DNA from: Saccharospirillum salsuginis
GTDB taxonomy: Bacteria > Pseudomonadota > Gammaproteobacteria > Pseudomonadales > Natronospirillaceae
DNA: 64,000 nt
Reading direction: 5' to 3'
NCBI RefSeq assembly: GCF_014651855.1
Contig: NZ_BMXR01000002.1
Coordinates: forward strand, 1 to 64,000
Position numbers and translations under genes: made by a program. Below the pieces are notes generated by a model. It did no database searches and had not been told where the DNA came from. It saw only the letters and a program-made list of their open reading frames with translations. Below, piece by piece: positions 34,596 to 44,639 of this stretch. The number at the start of each line of letters is the position of its first letter. Positions within the stretch are counted from its first letter, which is position 1.

Positions 34596-35366
34596 TCAAT
34601 CAAGCCGCTCGGACAGGAAGCCCAGAAGCGCGTGCCAGGAGGCCTGGTCGGCTTCGAGGTCGTAATCGCCGCTGCCGTGGACCGTGAACGCATGCCGGGC
34701 GCCGCCATGGATCTGCGCGGAATGCTCTACTCCGGCCGCCTGCAGATCATCGATCAGCGCCGCCAGATCCGACATGCCCGAGACCGGATCGGCAGAACCG
34801 TGTTGCAGCATGACCGGCGCCGCCACATTGTTGTAGTTCTGCCCGTCCGGCAACCCCAGGCCACCATGGAACGACACATAACCTTCCGTCTCGGCTCCCG
34901 TGCGCGCCAATTCCAGCACACCGGCACCGCCGAAACAGTAGCCGATCACCACCACATCGTCCGTGCCGCCAGCGATGTTGGTCACTTCATCCAATGCCCC
35001 CTGCAACCGCTGCTGAAACGCCGACCGGTTCGAATACATCTCACCGGAGCGGGCCCGGTTCTCCTCCAACGACGTCGGCAGACGACCCTCGCCGTACACA
35101 TCGATAGCGAACGCCGTGTACCCCTGAGCCGCCAGCATCTCCGCGCGCCTCATTTCATACTCCGTCAGCCCGTCCCAATCGTGCACGATCAGCACCGTGC
35201 CCCGGGTCGCGGGCAGATTCTCGTTGTAGGCCACATAGCCTTTGAAATTCATCTCGCCGACCTGATACACGTGCGGTTCCGCCACAATCTCGGCGTACGC
35301 CGTCGCGGACACGCTCACCGCCAGAGCCAGCGAACACAGTGAAGTCGTCAATGTCTTTAAACGCAT
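34596..35366 (-). CDS. Exported dienelactone hydrolase-family protein
   Basis: 256 residues. A signal peptide (LCSLALAVSVSATAYAEI) precedes an alpha/beta-hydrolase: GTVLIVHDWDG, GYCFGGAGVL with a nucleophilic Cys, GSADPVSG with the acid Asp, and GARHAFTVHG with the His. Dienelactone hydrolases open lactones; here the periplasmic location suggests another ester or lactone substrate. AAGGAG precedes the ATG. It is divergent from a carboxylesterase gene. Confidence 0.88.
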   Translation of the reverse strand: MRLKTLTTSLCSLALAVSVSATAYAEIVAEPHVYQVGEMNFKGYVAYNENLPATRGTVLIVHDWDGLTEYEMRRAEMLAAQGYTAFAIDVYGEGRLPTSLEENRARSGEMYSNRSAFQQRLQGALDEVTNIAGGTDDVVVIGYCFGGAGVLELARTGAETEGYVSFHGGLGLPDGQNYNNVAAPVMLQHGSADPVSGMSDLAALIDDLQAAGVEHSAQIHGGARHAFTVHGSGDYDLEADQASWHALLGFLSERLD

Positions 35367-35519
35367 CGGGGTCACTCCTTCGTACAGGGTTGATGGTTCA
35401 ACGAATACGACCGGACCCGAAGCATAGATCAAAAATCGACCGACACCAGGCGTGCGCTCACCCGCATCCAACCCCTATAATGCGCCCCGAATTCTCATCA
35501 AGCGGACGCATCAACCAAT

Positions 35520-36185
35520 ATGGCCGACCTGCTGCCCCACATCGAACTGAGCACCCGACCCGACCCCGACGCCACCGTCATCTGGCTGCACGGCCTCGGT
35601 GCCGACGGGCACGACTTCGAACCCATAGTCCCCGAACTCCACCTGCCGGACGACCTGGGCATCCGCTTCATCTTCCCGCACGCCCCCCAAATTCCCGTCA
35701 CCATCAATGCCGGCTACGTCATGCCCGCCTGGTACGACATCTACGAGATGACCATCAACCGCAAGGTCGACACCCAGGGCCTGCGCACCTCCGCCGCCGC
35801 CATCGACGCCTTCATCGACCGCGAACTCGAACGCGGCATCGACAGCCGCCGCATCATCCTCGCCGGCTTCTCCCAGGGCGGCGCCGTCGCCTACGAATGC
35901 GCCCTGCGCCACCCCAAACCCCTCGGCGGCTTAATGGCCCTGTCCACCTACTTCGCCACGGCGGACGACATCCAACGCTCCGAAACCAACGCCCGGCTCC
36001 CCACCTTCGTCGGCCACGGCACCTTCGACCCCATCGTTCCCGAAGCGCTCGGCCGGAATGCGGCTCAGGAACTGAATCGTCTGGGGTATCCGGTGGAGTA
36101 CAAAACCTATTCGATGGAGCACAGTGTGCATCCCGAAGAGATTCGGGATATTTCGGGGTGGTTGCAGAAGTTGTTGAAGGGGTAG
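35520..36185 (+). CDS. Carboxylesterase / phospholipase-like alpha/beta-hydrolase
   Basis: 221 residues, the usual length for the EstB/acyl-protein-thioesterase group. VIWLHGLGADGHDFEPI is the oxyanion region, LAGFSQGGAVAYEC holds the nucleophile Ser (GxSxG), FVGHGTFDPIVP the Asp, and EHSVHPEE the His. It hydrolyses short-chain esters or lysophospholipids in the cytosol. Starts at ATG 35520. Codon use in the first part is unusually C-rich but the frame is intact throughout. Confidence 0.92.
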   Translation: MADLLPHIELSTRPDPDATVIWLHGLGADGHDFEPIVPELHLPDDLGIRFIFPHAPQIPVTINAGYVMPAWYDIYEMTINRKVDTQGLRTSAAAIDAFIDRELERGIDSRRIILAGFSQGGAVAYECALRHPKPLGGLMALSTYFATADDIQRSETNARLPTFVGHGTFDPIVPEALGRNAAQELNRLGYPVEYKTYSMEHSVHPEEIRDISGWLQKLLKG

Positions 36186-36204
36186 ATTGGAGGTTGAGTT
36201 GATT

Positions 36205-36235
36205 GTTGGATTACGCGCATTCGCGCTAATCCAAC
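36205..36235. repeat. GTTGGATTA inverted repeat, copy 1
   Basis: GTTGGATTACGCG and CGCGCTAATCCAAC face each other around CATT. The same motif recurs at 50375. Such GTTGGATTA palindromes are scattered in many proteobacterial genomes; here it sits between convergent genes. Confidence 0.7.
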
Positions 36236-36261
36236 CTACTTGACTAATTAGCCACCTAAGT

Positions 36262-36391
36262 AAGCGGCGGATGCCTGGTGCGCTCCTCCGGGGAAGTCCG
36301 CAACATGGATGTTGCGGTCTAGCCCCCATGGATGGGTTGAGTGGGCGGCATCCCGCGCGACCCCGGAGGAGCGTACCGGGCAGCCGTCGCG
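36262..36391 (-). repeat. Cruciform repeat family, copy B
   Basis: Arms TGCCTGGTGCGCTCCTCCGG (36272) and its complement ending at 36382, extended imperfectly outward. Inner hairpin CCGCAACAT/ATGTTGCGG. Reads as the core on the minus strand with an extra GC-rich insert before the CCATCCATGG segment. Lies between the convergent esterase and chemoreceptor genes. Confidence 0.8.
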
Positions 36392-36409
36392 GGCCATCGG
36401 CAACTCAGT

Positions 36410-37630
36410 CTATTTGACGGATACCTGCGAAGAGGTCGACTCGAGCGACTCGATCAGTTGCTTCAGTCGGTGACTCATCTCGGCGCTGGCGACCAGTTGG
36501 CTCACCATGTTCTGGGTCGTCTCCCGAATCCCCTGAACGTTCGCCAACACCTCATCGGTCGATCCCGTCTGCTCATCCGACACCCGCGCGATAGACTCAT
36601 TGGTATCTGCGATACGCGACACCACCTCATTGATCGCATCCAGCGCCTCGCGCCCCTGGGTCGCCTCATCGACACAGATCGTCACCTGCCCCGAACTGTC
36701 CGTCATCTGACTGACCGACGTCTCCATCGCGCCCAGTAACCGGTCCATGGTCGACTGAATCTGATCGGTCGAATCCTGAACCCGTTGCGCCAGCTTGCGC
36801 ACCTCATCGGCCACCACGGCGAAACCGCGGCCCTGTTCACCGGCCCGGGCCGCCTCGATGGCCGCGTTCAGGGCCAGCAGGTTGGTCTGCTCGGCAATGC
36901 CGCGAATCTCCTCCACGGCCTGGGTGATCTCCTTGCTATTGTCCGCCAGGGCGCCGACATTCTCGGTTGCCGTCTGGATGATGCCGGCCAGCTTCTGGAT
37001 GGACTCGGTGCTTTGAGCCACCTGGCGGCTGCCTTCCACGGCGGCGTTGCGGGCCTCCTTCGATAACCCGCGCGCATCGTCCGCCTGAGCGGCGATGCCC
37101 TGGAAACTCTGCAACATGGTCTCGACCACCTCGGCCGAGCGATCCGCACCTTCCTGCTGACGAGTGAGATCGTCGCGCCGCGCATCGGCGTCGTCGGTTA
37201 ACTGGGCCACTTCGGAATGGAGCTGCTCGATGGCGCTTTTCATGCCGCGAATGACACCGGCGGTGCGGTCCTGCATGGCATTGAAGGCGTCGGCCATCTC
37301 GCCAATCTCGTCGCTGGAATCGACCTCGGCCTGTCGGCTCAGGTCGCCGCTGTTCTGCACCTCGACCATGGTGGTTTTCAGGCGGTTCACATGCCGCTCG
37401 ATAAAGCTGATCAAGACTTGAGAGCCGAGCATTTCCAACACCATCAGTATCGCGACCACACCGGCGAAGCTTGGCGCGGTCTGCCAAAACACGGTGGTGA
37501 AGGCATCCCCGGATACCGAGGCGATCTGGCGCATGGAATACAGAACCAACAGGCACAGCACAGCGAATACCAGAATGTTCAACAACCAGAACTTGTACTT
37601 CAAGCGCGCGTTCTTGAGCAGTCGGAGCAT
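36410..37630 (-). CDS. Methyl-accepting chemotaxis protein without large periplasmic domain
   Basis: 406 residues. Two transmembrane segments (about 14-35 and 53-75) with only a short periplasmic loop, a HAMP-like region, and a long coiled-coil signalling domain whose tip reads [16 protein letters not shown] followed by [15 protein letters not shown]. It couples signals to CheA/CheW. With almost no periplasmic sensor, it may sense membrane or cytoplasmic state. The ATG at 37630 is preferred over a TTG at 37645. Confidence 0.93.
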   Translation of the reverse strand: MLRLLKNARLKYKFWLLNILVFAVLCLLVLYSMRQIASVSGDAFTTVFWQTAPSFAGVVAILMVLEMLGSQVLISFIERHVNRLKTTMVEVQNSGDLSRQAEVDSSDEIGEMADAFNAMQDRTAGVIRGMKSAIEQLHSEVAQLTDDADARRDDLTRQQEGADRSAEVVETMLQSFQGIAAQADDARGLSKEARNAAVEGSRQVAQSTESIQKLAGIIQTATENVGALADNSKEITQAVEEIRGIAEQTNLLALNAAIEAARAGEQGRGFAVVADEVRKLAQRVQDSTDQIQSTMDRLLGAMETSVSQMTDSSGQVTICVDEATQGREALDAINEVVSRIADTNESIARVSDEQTGSTDEVLANVQGIRETTQNMVSQLVASAEMSHRLKQLIESLESTSSQVSVK

Positions 37631-37785
37631 AGGAGGAGATCCCAAAGTCGTTATACCGAGCTACAAACTATAGCAGCCGGTCAAGGTCGGATACCTTGTC
37701 ATCGGTCAAAGTTGGGGATACTTGAGGCTGGAGGGGGATAAGTCGGTGGATTGTCCGGCTTACCGCCCCCTCCCAAGTGGTGGGT

Positions 37786-38643
37786 TCAGCGCTGGCGTCG
37801 GTAGAGGCGCATGGTGACCGGTCCGAAGATCGCCGTTAACACGATCGGGGCGACCATCGCCAGGGCGATACCGCCCGGGTCCGCCGCGCCGGCGAGAATG
37901 GACCGCAACGCGGTCACCAGATGGGCGATCGGGTTGAACGCGATGATCGTCTGCAACAGGTCCGGCATAGTGGCCGGGTCGACGAAGATGTTGGACGCGA
38001 ATGTGACCGGCATCAGTACCAGCCAGCTCAACGTCATGACGGCACCGGGTGTGCGCATCAGCAGTCCGAGCGTGGTGAACACCCAGCCGATGCCGAAGGC
38101 GAAGGCGTTGAGCAGCACGATCGCCAGTATTACGCCGCCGAGGCCGGCTTCGGGCCGGTAGCCGAGCAGAAATCCGATGAAGAAGACGATGACGGACGAG
38201 CCGGTGTAGCGAATCACATCGCCGACCATGGCGCCGACCAATGGCGACGGGTGCCAGACCGGCATCGACTTGAAGCGATCGTAAATGCCTTTCGAGATGT
38301 CGGTGTTCAGCGTCACACCGGTATAGACGACGGTAAACACCACGGTCTGCGCCAGAATCCCGGGCAGCAGGAACACCAGGTATTCCTGCGGCGAACCGGC
38401 CAGGGCGCCGCCAAATAGAAAGGTGAACATCACCGTGAACATGATCGGTGTGACCAGGACATCGAACAACTGCTCGGGCACGTGCTTGATTTTCAGCAGG
38501 GCACGCCAGCCGAAGGCGATGACGTTGGCCGGTGCGCCGGGCAGGGCGGGTCTCTCGACCGCGTGCATCAGGGTATTCAGGTCGGGCCCGTTCTGCGCGG
38601 AGGGCGTCGGAGCCGTTTTTGGGGTGTTGGCGGTCTGGGTCAT
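37786..38643 (-). CDS. ABC-2 type permease, DrrB-like
   Basis: 285 residues with six hydrophobic segments ([39 protein letters not shown], and others) and the ABC-2 membrane signature in [20 protein letters not shown]. The N-terminal 35 residues are Pro/Thr/Ala-rich and cytoplasmic. It pairs with the ATPase encoded just upstream; the start codon overlaps the ATPase stop, so both are made from one transcript. DrrAB exporters move drugs or lipids out of the cell; the substrate is unknown. Confidence 0.92.
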   Translation of the reverse strand: MTQTANTPKTAPTPSAQNGPDLNTLMHAVERPALPGAPANVIAFGWRALLKIKHVPEQLFDVLVTPIMFTVMFTFLFGGALAGSPQEYLVFLLPGILAQTVVFTVVYTGVTLNTDISKGIYDRFKSMPVWHPSPLVGAMVGDVIRYTGSSVIVFFIGFLLGYRPEAGLGGVILAIVLLNAFAFGIGWVFTTLGLLMRTPGAVMTLSWLVLMPVTFASNIFVDPATMPDLLQTIIAFNPIAHLVTALRSILAGAADPGGIALAMVAPIVLTAIFGPVTMRLYRRQR

Positions 38644-39629
38644 GGGGTTGTCTCCACCTCGTCGCGGTGGGGTTCGGGATCCGAGTGATGGCCGGTCAGG
38701 GCGAGGAAGACTTCGTCCAGGCTCGGTTGGTCCATCGAAAAACTGGCCAGCGGAAAGCCGGCCTGTGACAGGCCCGCCAGGGCTTCGGTGGCCTTGTGGG
38801 TGTCGGAAAACTGGACCGAGAGCGACGTGGGTTCGGCTTCCAGCGTCACCGAGGCCTCCAATGCCTGTGTCAGCCAGGTTTGGGCGCGGGGGCGGTCTTC
38901 CGGCCGTTGCAGGCGAAGCCGCAATGTGCCGGAGCCTACCATGCGTTTCAGCTCGCTGCTGGTGCCCTCGGCGATGACCCGACCGTGGTCGATCACGGCG
39001 ATACGCTCGGCCAGTTGGTCCGCTTCTTCCAGATATTGGGTGGTCAGCAGCACGGTGGTGCCGGCGTCAGTCAGCGCCCGTACGATGTCCCACACCTGGT
39101 TGCGCGAGCGCGGATCCAGCCCCGTGGTCGGCTCGTCCAGGAACAGCAGTTCCGGCGGTACGATCAGCGAGGAGGCGATGTCGAGCCGGCGCCGCATGCC
39201 GCCGGAATAATGTTTCACCTGCTTGTCGGCGGCCTGGGCCAGGTCGAAGGCGTCCAACAGGTCTCCGGCGCGCTTGCGACCGGCCTTGCCGCGAAAACCG
39301 AGCAGCATGGCGAGCAGTCGCAGGTTTTCCAGGCCGGTCAGATCCTCGTCGACCGAGGCGAACTGGCCGGTCAGGCTGATGCGCTGGCGAATGCGGTGCG
39401 CGTCCCGGTGGAGGTCGAGCCCCAGCACACGGGCGTCGCCGGCATCCGGTTGCAGCAAAGTGGCCAGCATGCGCACCGTCGTGGTCTTTCCGGCCCCGTT
39501 CGGACCCAGCAGGCCGTAGACCCGGCCCGGTCTGACGGCCAGGTCGATGCCGTTGACGGCCCGGGTGGGACCGAAGCGTTTGCTCAGGCCATGAACATCG
39601 ATGGCCCAATCCGATGGCTGGGTATTCAT
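38640..39629 (-). CDS. ABC transporter ATPase, DrrA-like
   Basis: 329 residues. [16 protein letters not shown] is Walker [17 protein letters not shown] the signature motif, [13 protein letters not shown]alker B, and [17 protein letters not shown] the switch His region typical for DrrA. The C-terminal 90 residues form the DrrA-type accessory domain. It energises export by the DrrB-like permease encoded downstream. Confidence 0.95.
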   Translation of the reverse strand: MNTQPSDWAIDVHGLSKRFGPTRAVNGIDLAVRPGRVYGLLGPNGAGKTTTVRMLATLLQPDAGDARVLGLDLHRDAHRIRQRISLTGQFASVDEDLTGLENLRLLAMLLGFRGKAGRKRAGDLLDAFDLAQAADKQVKHYSGGMRRRLDIASSLIVPPELLFLDEPTTGLDPRSRNQVWDIVRALTDAGTTVLLTTQYLEEADQLAERIAVIDHGRVIAEGTSSELKRMVGSGTLRLRLQRPEDRPRAQTWLTQALEASVTLEAEPTSLSVQFSDTHKATEALAGLSQAGFPLASFSMDQPSLDEVFLALTGHHSDPEPHRDEVETTP

Positions 39630-39710
39630 GAAGGTCGGGTCCTTGAAACGATTGCTCTACACTAGTCCTGTCGCAGGGTGAAAACTATAGGTGAGAGGTA
39701 ACAAAGCGCT

Positions 39711-40274
39711 GTGGACATCATTCTCCCCGAACCGAGTGAATTCTGTCTGGAAACCGAACGCCTCAGGCTGCGCGATTTTCGGCCCGAGGATGTCGACGCC
39801 TACACCGCGATTCGATCCGAACACAGCCATCGCTGGCACGACAGCGACGACCTTACGCCGGAACGCTCGGCCGAACTGGTGGGCTGGTTCGTCGACTGGT
39901 CGCGTGAGCTTCCCCGGCTGCGCTATCAGTTGGCGGTCATTGAACGCAGGACCGATCGTCTGGTCGGCACCGTGGGCGTGCGCCTGAACCCGGACGATCC
40001 GACCGAAGGCGGTTTCGGCTGCGAACTCGCCGAAGACTGCCGCGGACTGGGCTATGCCCGTGAGGCGTCTCGGGCCTTGTTCGACTTCGCGTTTTCGCAC
40101 TGGTCGCTGCACCGCATCGTGGCCGACACGCTGGTTGAGAACCGGGCGGCTATCCGCCTGGCCGAAAGCCTTGGGTTCACGGTCAGCAACGAAGCCGGTC
40201 CCCGCCGGTATGTGCGCGGGGAATGGCACCCTTCCGTCGTCCTGGTCATGCGCCGGGACGACTTCGACCCCTAA
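39711..40274 (+). CDS. GNAT N-acetyltransferase, RimJ/RimL-like
   Basis: 187 residues from a GTG start with AGAGGTAA about eight bases before. LETERLRLRDFRPEDVDAY, VGTVGVRLNP, and the acetyl-CoA-binding CRGLGYAREASRALFDFAF, then VENRAAIRLAESLGF. It acetylates an amino group on a protein N-terminus or small molecule; the target is unknown. Divergent from the ABC exporter genes. Confidence 0.88.
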   Translation: MDIILPEPSEFCLETERLRLRDFRPEDVDAYTAIRSEHSHRWHDSDDLTPERSAELVGWFVDWSRELPRLRYQLAVIERRTDRLVGTVGVRLNPDDPTEGGFGCELAEDCRGLGYAREASRALFDFAFSHWSLHRIVADTLVENRAAIRLAESLGFTVSNEAGPRRYVRGEWHPSVVLVMRRDDFDP

Positions 40275-40430
40275 TCGGCTGTGAGCCCTAGACGCCGACG
40301 AATGCGCGATAACCCAACCTCGTTGACTCCGATGTCGGACGCGTTGTGACGGGTGCACCGTTGATCTACGAGATGAGGCAAGCGTTCCTTCAAACAGAAA
40401 CGGTCGCCATCTTTGCTGTTTCCGATCATA

Positions 40431-40449
40431 TTTTATGTAAAACATAAAA
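40431..40449. promoter_or_regulatory. 8-bp inverted repeat upstream of DUF2975-XRE pair
   Basis: TTTTATGT-AAA-ACATAAAA, in an AT-rich promoter-like stretch about 65 bases before the DUF2975 start. Candidate operator for the small XRE regulator of the same operon. Confidence 0.5.
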
Positions 40450-40512
40450 AATATATTGTTAATTGTAATTTCGAGCGCTAATCTCCGGTTAAATTCCAAT
40501 CAGGGATCCCGG

Positions 40513-41157
40513 ATGAACGCGCGTCGATTACATTGGATACTGACGGTTGTGTGGGGTGGCGCCGGCCTGTTGCTGGCGGTGGCCGGAATCATCCTGCTGG
40601 CGGCACCCATGCTTGGCGAGCCTCTGGTGACACAGTGGCCATTGGTGGCCGAGGTGTCCCGGTTCGATGTACCGATGCGCATCGAGGCTCCGGTCTCCGA
40701 CGCCGTTCTGGCGTTCACCCGTGGAACCCTGACCGTAGAGCACACCGGTTACGGTCTCTCCTGGCTGCTGCGGTTGTCGGATGTCATCGTTTCCGGCGGC
40801 TTGATCCTGTCCGGCCTGTGGCTGTTGCGGGCCTTTACCCGCGAGGTGCGCGATGGCATGCCGTTCTCGCCCGGCAGTGCCCGGCGTTTGCGGTGGATCG
40901 GTGTGCTTCTGCTGGCCTTTCCGATCTGGCAAGTCATACGCGATCTGCTTTGGCATCGGGTGGTGCTGAGTCAGGTGACACCCATCGATGGTGAAACTCA
41001 TCTGGTGCTTCCCTGGAACCAGGCCGGTATGTATGACTTGCGCCTGGTTCTGGATCCGGACCTAGGGTTCGCCGTGACCGGTGTGCTGATGCTGGTGGTG
41101 GCCGAGGCGTTTCGCATCGGAATGGTCTTGCGTGAGGACAGCGAGGAGATCATCTGA
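40513..41157 (+). CDS. DUF2975 membrane protein
   Basis: 214 residues with four membrane segments (about 11-32, 88-107, 128-147 and 185-202). GMPFSPGSARRLRWIGVLLL is the conserved DUF2975 motif. The family has no known function but is almost always paired with a tiny XRE regulator, as here, where the stop and the next start share one base. A membrane-sensing role is inferred from that pairing. Confidence 0.88.
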   Translation: MNARRLHWILTVVWGGAGLLLAVAGIILLAAPMLGEPLVTQWPLVAEVSRFDVPMRIEAPVSDAVLAFTRGTLTVEHTGYGLSWLLRLSDVIVSGGLILSGLWLLRAFTREVRDGMPFSPGSARRLRWIGVLLLAFPIWQVIRDLLWHRVVLSQVTPIDGETHLVLPWNQAGMYDLRLVLDPDLGFAVTGVLMLVVAEAFRIGMVLREDSEEII

Positions 41158-41369
41158 TGCCGATCGTGGTTCGGTTGGATGTGATGATGGCCCGACGCAA
41201 AATGTCGCTGAACGAATTGTCGAGCCGGGTGGGCGTATCGGTCACCAATCTGTCGTTGTTGAAAACCGGCAAGGTGCGCGGCATCCGTTTCAATACGCTT
41301 GAGGCTATTTGTCGGGCACTGGACTGCCAGCCCGGGGATATCCTCGAATTTGACGAGGATCATCCATGA
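41157..41369 (+). CDS. Small XRE/Cro-CI regulator paired with DUF2975
   Basis: 70 residues: IVVRLDVMMARRKMSLNELS and VSVTNLSLLKTGKVRGIRFN form a complete XRE helix-turn-helix of the YozG type, ending QPGDILEF. It binds DNA as a dimer and probably controls its own operon. Overlaps both neighbours: one base with DUF2975 and four with the pseudogene start. Confidence 0.9.
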   Translation: MPIVVRLDVMMARRKMSLNELSSRVGVSVTNLSLLKTGKVRGIRFNTLEAICRALDCQPGDILEFDEDHP

Positions 41370-41867
41370 ACACTCTCCGAATGATGATACTGGCCGGCAT
41401 GTGGACCGGCTTGGCCGGCTGCGTGACGGGCTACGATACCGCATCGGTGGAAGCCATTCCCGAACCGGTGCGGCAGAGTCTGGCCCGGGCGATCGACAAC
41501 GGCCACCGGGCGGGCATCGGTGTCGCACTGATCAATCCCAAGGGGCGATTCATCGAAACGGTCGGCCTGATCGACGCCGATGGCTCAGAGCCCTTTACCG
41601 CACAGAGCCAGGTCGGGATCGGCTACACGCCGGATCCGAAAAGACTGGCGCATCCACATCAAGGCTTGGTCGATATCGGCCAATAGGCCGCCTCGACTCC
41701 GGTCATTGCCCGAGGCGCGTGAGGGCTCTTTGCCTCGACCGAGGATCTGGCCCGGTTCGTCGCGCGTCACCTCGACCCCACGACGGCTTCGGAAGCCTCC
41801 AGGGTCAAGACGGCGCTGGCGGGTATTGAGGGACAGCCTTTGGGTTGGCGGGCCCCGGATTCGGACC
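41366..41867 (+). pseudogene. Degraded beta-lactamase-like serine hydrolase lipoprotein
   Basis: The first 106 codons give a lipoprotein signal (MWTGLAGCVTG) and SLARAIDNGHRAGIGVALIN, as in class C beta-lactamase-like esterases, and end at TAG 41684. A TGA at 41720 follows. The same frame then resumes with GLFASTEDLARFVARHLDP and a further 30 residues of the family's C-terminal part, without the SxxK-bearing middle. The gene has therefore lost its centre and carries two stops. It runs directly into the 3' end of the convergent chemoreceptor gene, so the deletion may have joined them. Confidence 0.8.
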
Positions 41868-43544
41868 TTACTTCAAACGGAAAAACGACACTGACTTCAG
41901 CAACTCTTCGCTCAGCTCGTTCAGCGATTCTGTCGATTCGACGGAACCGCGTGCCCGTTCGGCGTTTTCCTCGGTGATCTCGTTCACCTCGTTCACGGTG
42001 TTGGTGATGCCGCCGAGCGTGGCGTTCTGTTCCTCGGCGGCGGCTGAGGTCTGCAGGGTCCAGTCCTTGATCTGTTCCACGGCCTGAACAAATGTCTTGA
42101 TGGTCTCGCCCGCCTGGCTGATGGTCTCCACTGAGGCCACGGACTTGGTGTGGCTGCCGCCAATCACGTTGACGGCGTTCTGGGTGCCGTTGCGCAGGTC
42201 TTCCAGCGTCTGCTGGATTTCCTCGGTGGATTGCTGGGTGCGGTGGGCGAGTTTGCGTACCTCGTCGGCGACCACGGCGAAACCCCGGCCCTGCTCGCCG
42301 GCGCGGGCGGCTTCAATGGCGGCGTTCAGTGCCAGCAGGTTGGTTTGCTCGGCGATGCCCTGGATCGAGGTGATGATGGTGGTGATGTTCTCGGCCTGGC
42401 CGTCCAGTTTTTCGATGACACTGACCGACTGTTCGATCTCGGCCGCCAGCGTCTGGATGGCGTCGACCGCTTCCTGAACGGTGCGGTTGCCGGTCTCGGC
42501 GGACTCGTTGGCCTGTTCGGAAACGGTCAGTGACTCGGCGGCCGCTTCGGAGACCTGATGCGAGGCGGTCTGCAGCTCGCCGATGGCGTGGGCGAGCTGT
42601 TTCATTTTGTCCTGCTGGGTTTCGGCATCCTGAAACCGGGCTTCGGTGTCGGACATGATGTCGCTGGCCGCTTTTTGCAGGTGCTCGGACAGGTCCATCA
42701 CCGAGCCGACGATGGTGGCGAGTTTTTCATTCATCCGGGCCACGGCCAGTTTGACTTCGTCCACCTCATCGCCGTTCTCCTGGGCCTGGATGTTGGCCGT
42801 CAGGTCACCGCCGGCCAGCCGTTGGGTGACGTCCACAATGGATTTGAGGTTGCGTTTCAGGGTGCGTAATACCCAGATGGCCGCCGCCACGGCCGCCACG
42901 ATCAGCACAGCCAGGCCGATGATCAGGTTTTGCACCGTTGCCTGCTGTGACTCGATCAGGTTCTCGGATCGGGTATCGACCAGGGTGTTGTATTGGGTTT
43001 TCAGCGTGTTAATGCGCGCCTCGACCGGTCCCAGCGCTTCTTCCAGGGCGGCTTCGACCGCGTTGCGTTGGTTCCAGGTGGCTTTTTCCGCCCACGCGGT
43101 GCCGGCTTGGTCAAAAGCGTCCTGCAACGATTGCAGCTCGGTCAGCAGGTTGTCGGCCAGGGTCCGCAGTGAGGTGTCCGTTTTTGCCAGCATGACCTTG
43201 TCCCAGCTTTCAACCAGGTCCGGTGTCAGGCTGTTGACCTGTTCGACCAGAGTGGCTTCGGTTTCCTGGGCGGCTGCGATCGAGCCTTCCAGCTCCGACA
43301 GATCGATACCGCCGGCGAAATAGCGGGGGCCGAGATCCTTGGCGGTGGTGTATTGGCCTTGCAACCGGCTCCAGTTCTCCGTCATGGAGGTCACGAATTG
43401 GCGCAGTTGAGCGTCTTTTTCACTGTTGCTGATGACGGTGTTGAAGCTGGTCACGAACAAGAGGGCGAGTAACAGCAGTGCCAGGATAAGGGCGGACACC
43501 AGCAGGCTGATCTTCAAAGTAAGAGGGAGTTTTTTAATTTTCAT
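41868..43544 (-). CDS. Methyl-accepting chemotaxis protein
   Basis: 558 residues. Transmembrane segment 11-34, a periplasmic helical-bundle sensor of about 170 residues, a second segment about 206-228 ([20 protein letters not shown]), HAMP, and the signalling domain with [16 protein letters not shown]. It reports an extracellular cue to CheA. No ligand can be told. Its C-terminal end lies against a pseudogene. Confidence 0.95.
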   Translation of the reverse strand: MKIKKLPLTLKISLLVSALILALLLLALLFVTSFNTVISNSEKDAQLRQFVTSMTENWSRLQGQYTTAKDLGPRYFAGGIDLSELEGSIAAAQETEATLVEQVNSLTPDLVESWDKVMLAKTDTSLRTLADNLLTELQSLQDAFDQAGTAWAEKATWNQRNAVEAALEEALGPVEARINTLKTQYNTLVDTRSENLIESQQATVQNLIIGLAVLIVAAVAAAIWVLRTLKRNLKSIVDVTQRLAGGDLTANIQAQENGDEVDEVKLAVARMNEKLATIVGSVMDLSEHLQKAASDIMSDTEARFQDAETQQDKMKQLAHAIGELQTASHQVSEAAAESLTVSEQANESAETGNRTVQEAVDAIQTLAAEIEQSVSVIEKLDGQAENITTIITSIQGIAEQTNLLALNAAIEAARAGEQGRGFAVVADEVRKLAHRTQQSTEEIQQTLEDLRNGTQNAVNVIGGSHTKSVASVETISQAGETIKTFVQAVEQIKDWTLQTSAAAEEQNATLGGITNTVNEVNEITEENAERARGSVESTESLNELSEELLKSVSFFRLK

Positions 43545-43749
43545 GGCCTGACCGCTCGTTTTTAAGGCTGACTTGTTTTTTTAGTGTAGTTCAGGTAACG
43601 GCGTTTCACCGCAATCCTTTAATGCGATTCCTGTGCCAGAACACCGGTCGATATGCCGATTGGTGAAATTGGTGCATCAACCGAACCGGTTTCCGGAACC
43701 GGCGGTAAGGCGTCGAACAACGGCGAGCAATGATCGAATCGTAAGCTGC

Positions 43750-43780
43750 ACACTGGACGAAGCCCGTCTACACTGGACGA
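43750..43780. repeat. Two direct repeats spaced 20 bases, upstream of EAL gene
   Basis: ACACTGGACGA occurs at 43750-43760 and 43770-43780. The 20-base period (two helical turns) suggests paired binding of a regulator. The second copy ends 20 bases before the EAL start. Confidence 0.5.
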
Positions 43781-43799
43781 TGAATCCGTTTTCAGTCCA

Positions 43800-44573
43800 A
43801 TGTTCATGTACAAACCCGACGATTTCCGTTCCCTGGCCTGCCGGGAGTGTCGCTCGCCCGAATTGCTGGGCTTTGATTTCTCCATGGCGTTCCAACCTAT
43901 TGTCAGTCTCAATCAGCGTGCGGTGCTCGGATATGAAGCTCTGGTTCGGGGCACGGCCGGTGAACCGGCCTATTCGATCATTGAGCGAGTGGACGACAGC
44001 AATCGTTACCGCTTCGATCAGGCGTGTCGCGTCAAGGCGATCCATTTGGCTTCCCGCCTGGGTTTGACCGGCCTGTTGAGCATTAATTTCTTGCCCAATG
44101 CCGTCTATCGGCCGGAACTGTGCATTCGCACCACCCTGGAGGCCGCCGCGGAAGCGAATTTCCCCATCGATCGCATCCTGTTCGAGATCACAGAAGTGGA
44201 ACAGGTGGCCGACGAGCGCCATTTGATGGCCATTCTCGAGTATTACCAGCAACAGGGCTTTCAGACCGCGCTCGACGATTTCGGGGCCGGTTATTCCGGT
44301 CTTAACCTCCTGGCCGAGGTCCAACCGAACATCGTGAAGCTGGATATGTCACTGATCCGCGATTGCGACCGGGATAAAAAACGGCAAATCATTCTGGCGT
44401 CGACGGTGAAGATGTTGCGCGACCTGGGGGTGGAACCGCTGGCGGAAGGCGTCGAAACGCGGGAGGAATTCGGGTTTCTCGAAGGGCTGGGAATCGACCT
44501 GTATCAGGGCTATTACTTCGCCAAGCCTGCGTTTGAAAGCCTGGTCGACGTGGATCTGGACAGTCTGATCTAA
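43800..44573 (+). CDS. EAL-domain cyclic-di-GMP phosphodiesterase
   Basis: 257 residues, a free-standing EAL domain. GYEALVRG holds the first catalytic Glu, EITEVEQ the second, DDFGAGYSG the metal-binding Asps, KLDMSLI the Lys, and EGVETREE the later Glu. The motif set is complete, so it should be active and hydrolyse c-di-GMP. A short Cys-containing N-terminus (CRECRSPE) could bind metal. ATG 43800 or 43806 may be the start. A strong terminator follows. Confidence 0.92.
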   Translation: MFMYKPDDFRSLACRECRSPELLGFDFSMAFQPIVSLNQRAVLGYEALVRGTAGEPAYSIIERVDDSNRYRFDQACRVKAIHLASRLGLTGLLSINFLPNAVYRPELCIRTTLEAAAEANFPIDRILFEITEVEQVADERHLMAILEYYQQQGFQTALDDFGAGYSGLNLLAEVQPNIVKLDMSLIRDCDRDKKRQIILASTVKMLRDLGVEPLAEGVETREEFGFLEGLGIDLYQGYYFAKPAFESLVDVDLDSLI

Positions 44574-44587
44574 ACCTTGTTGGTGGC

Positions 44588-44618
44588 AAAAAAAACCTCC
44601 CGACCGGGAGGTTTTTTT
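44588..44618. terminator. Bidirectional rho-independent terminator
   Basis: Eight A, CCTCCCG, AC, CGGGAGG, seven T. It ends both the EAL gene (plus) and phoX (minus). Confidence 0.95.
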
Positions 44619-44639
44619 GTTTACGCGATCGCGTACCGA

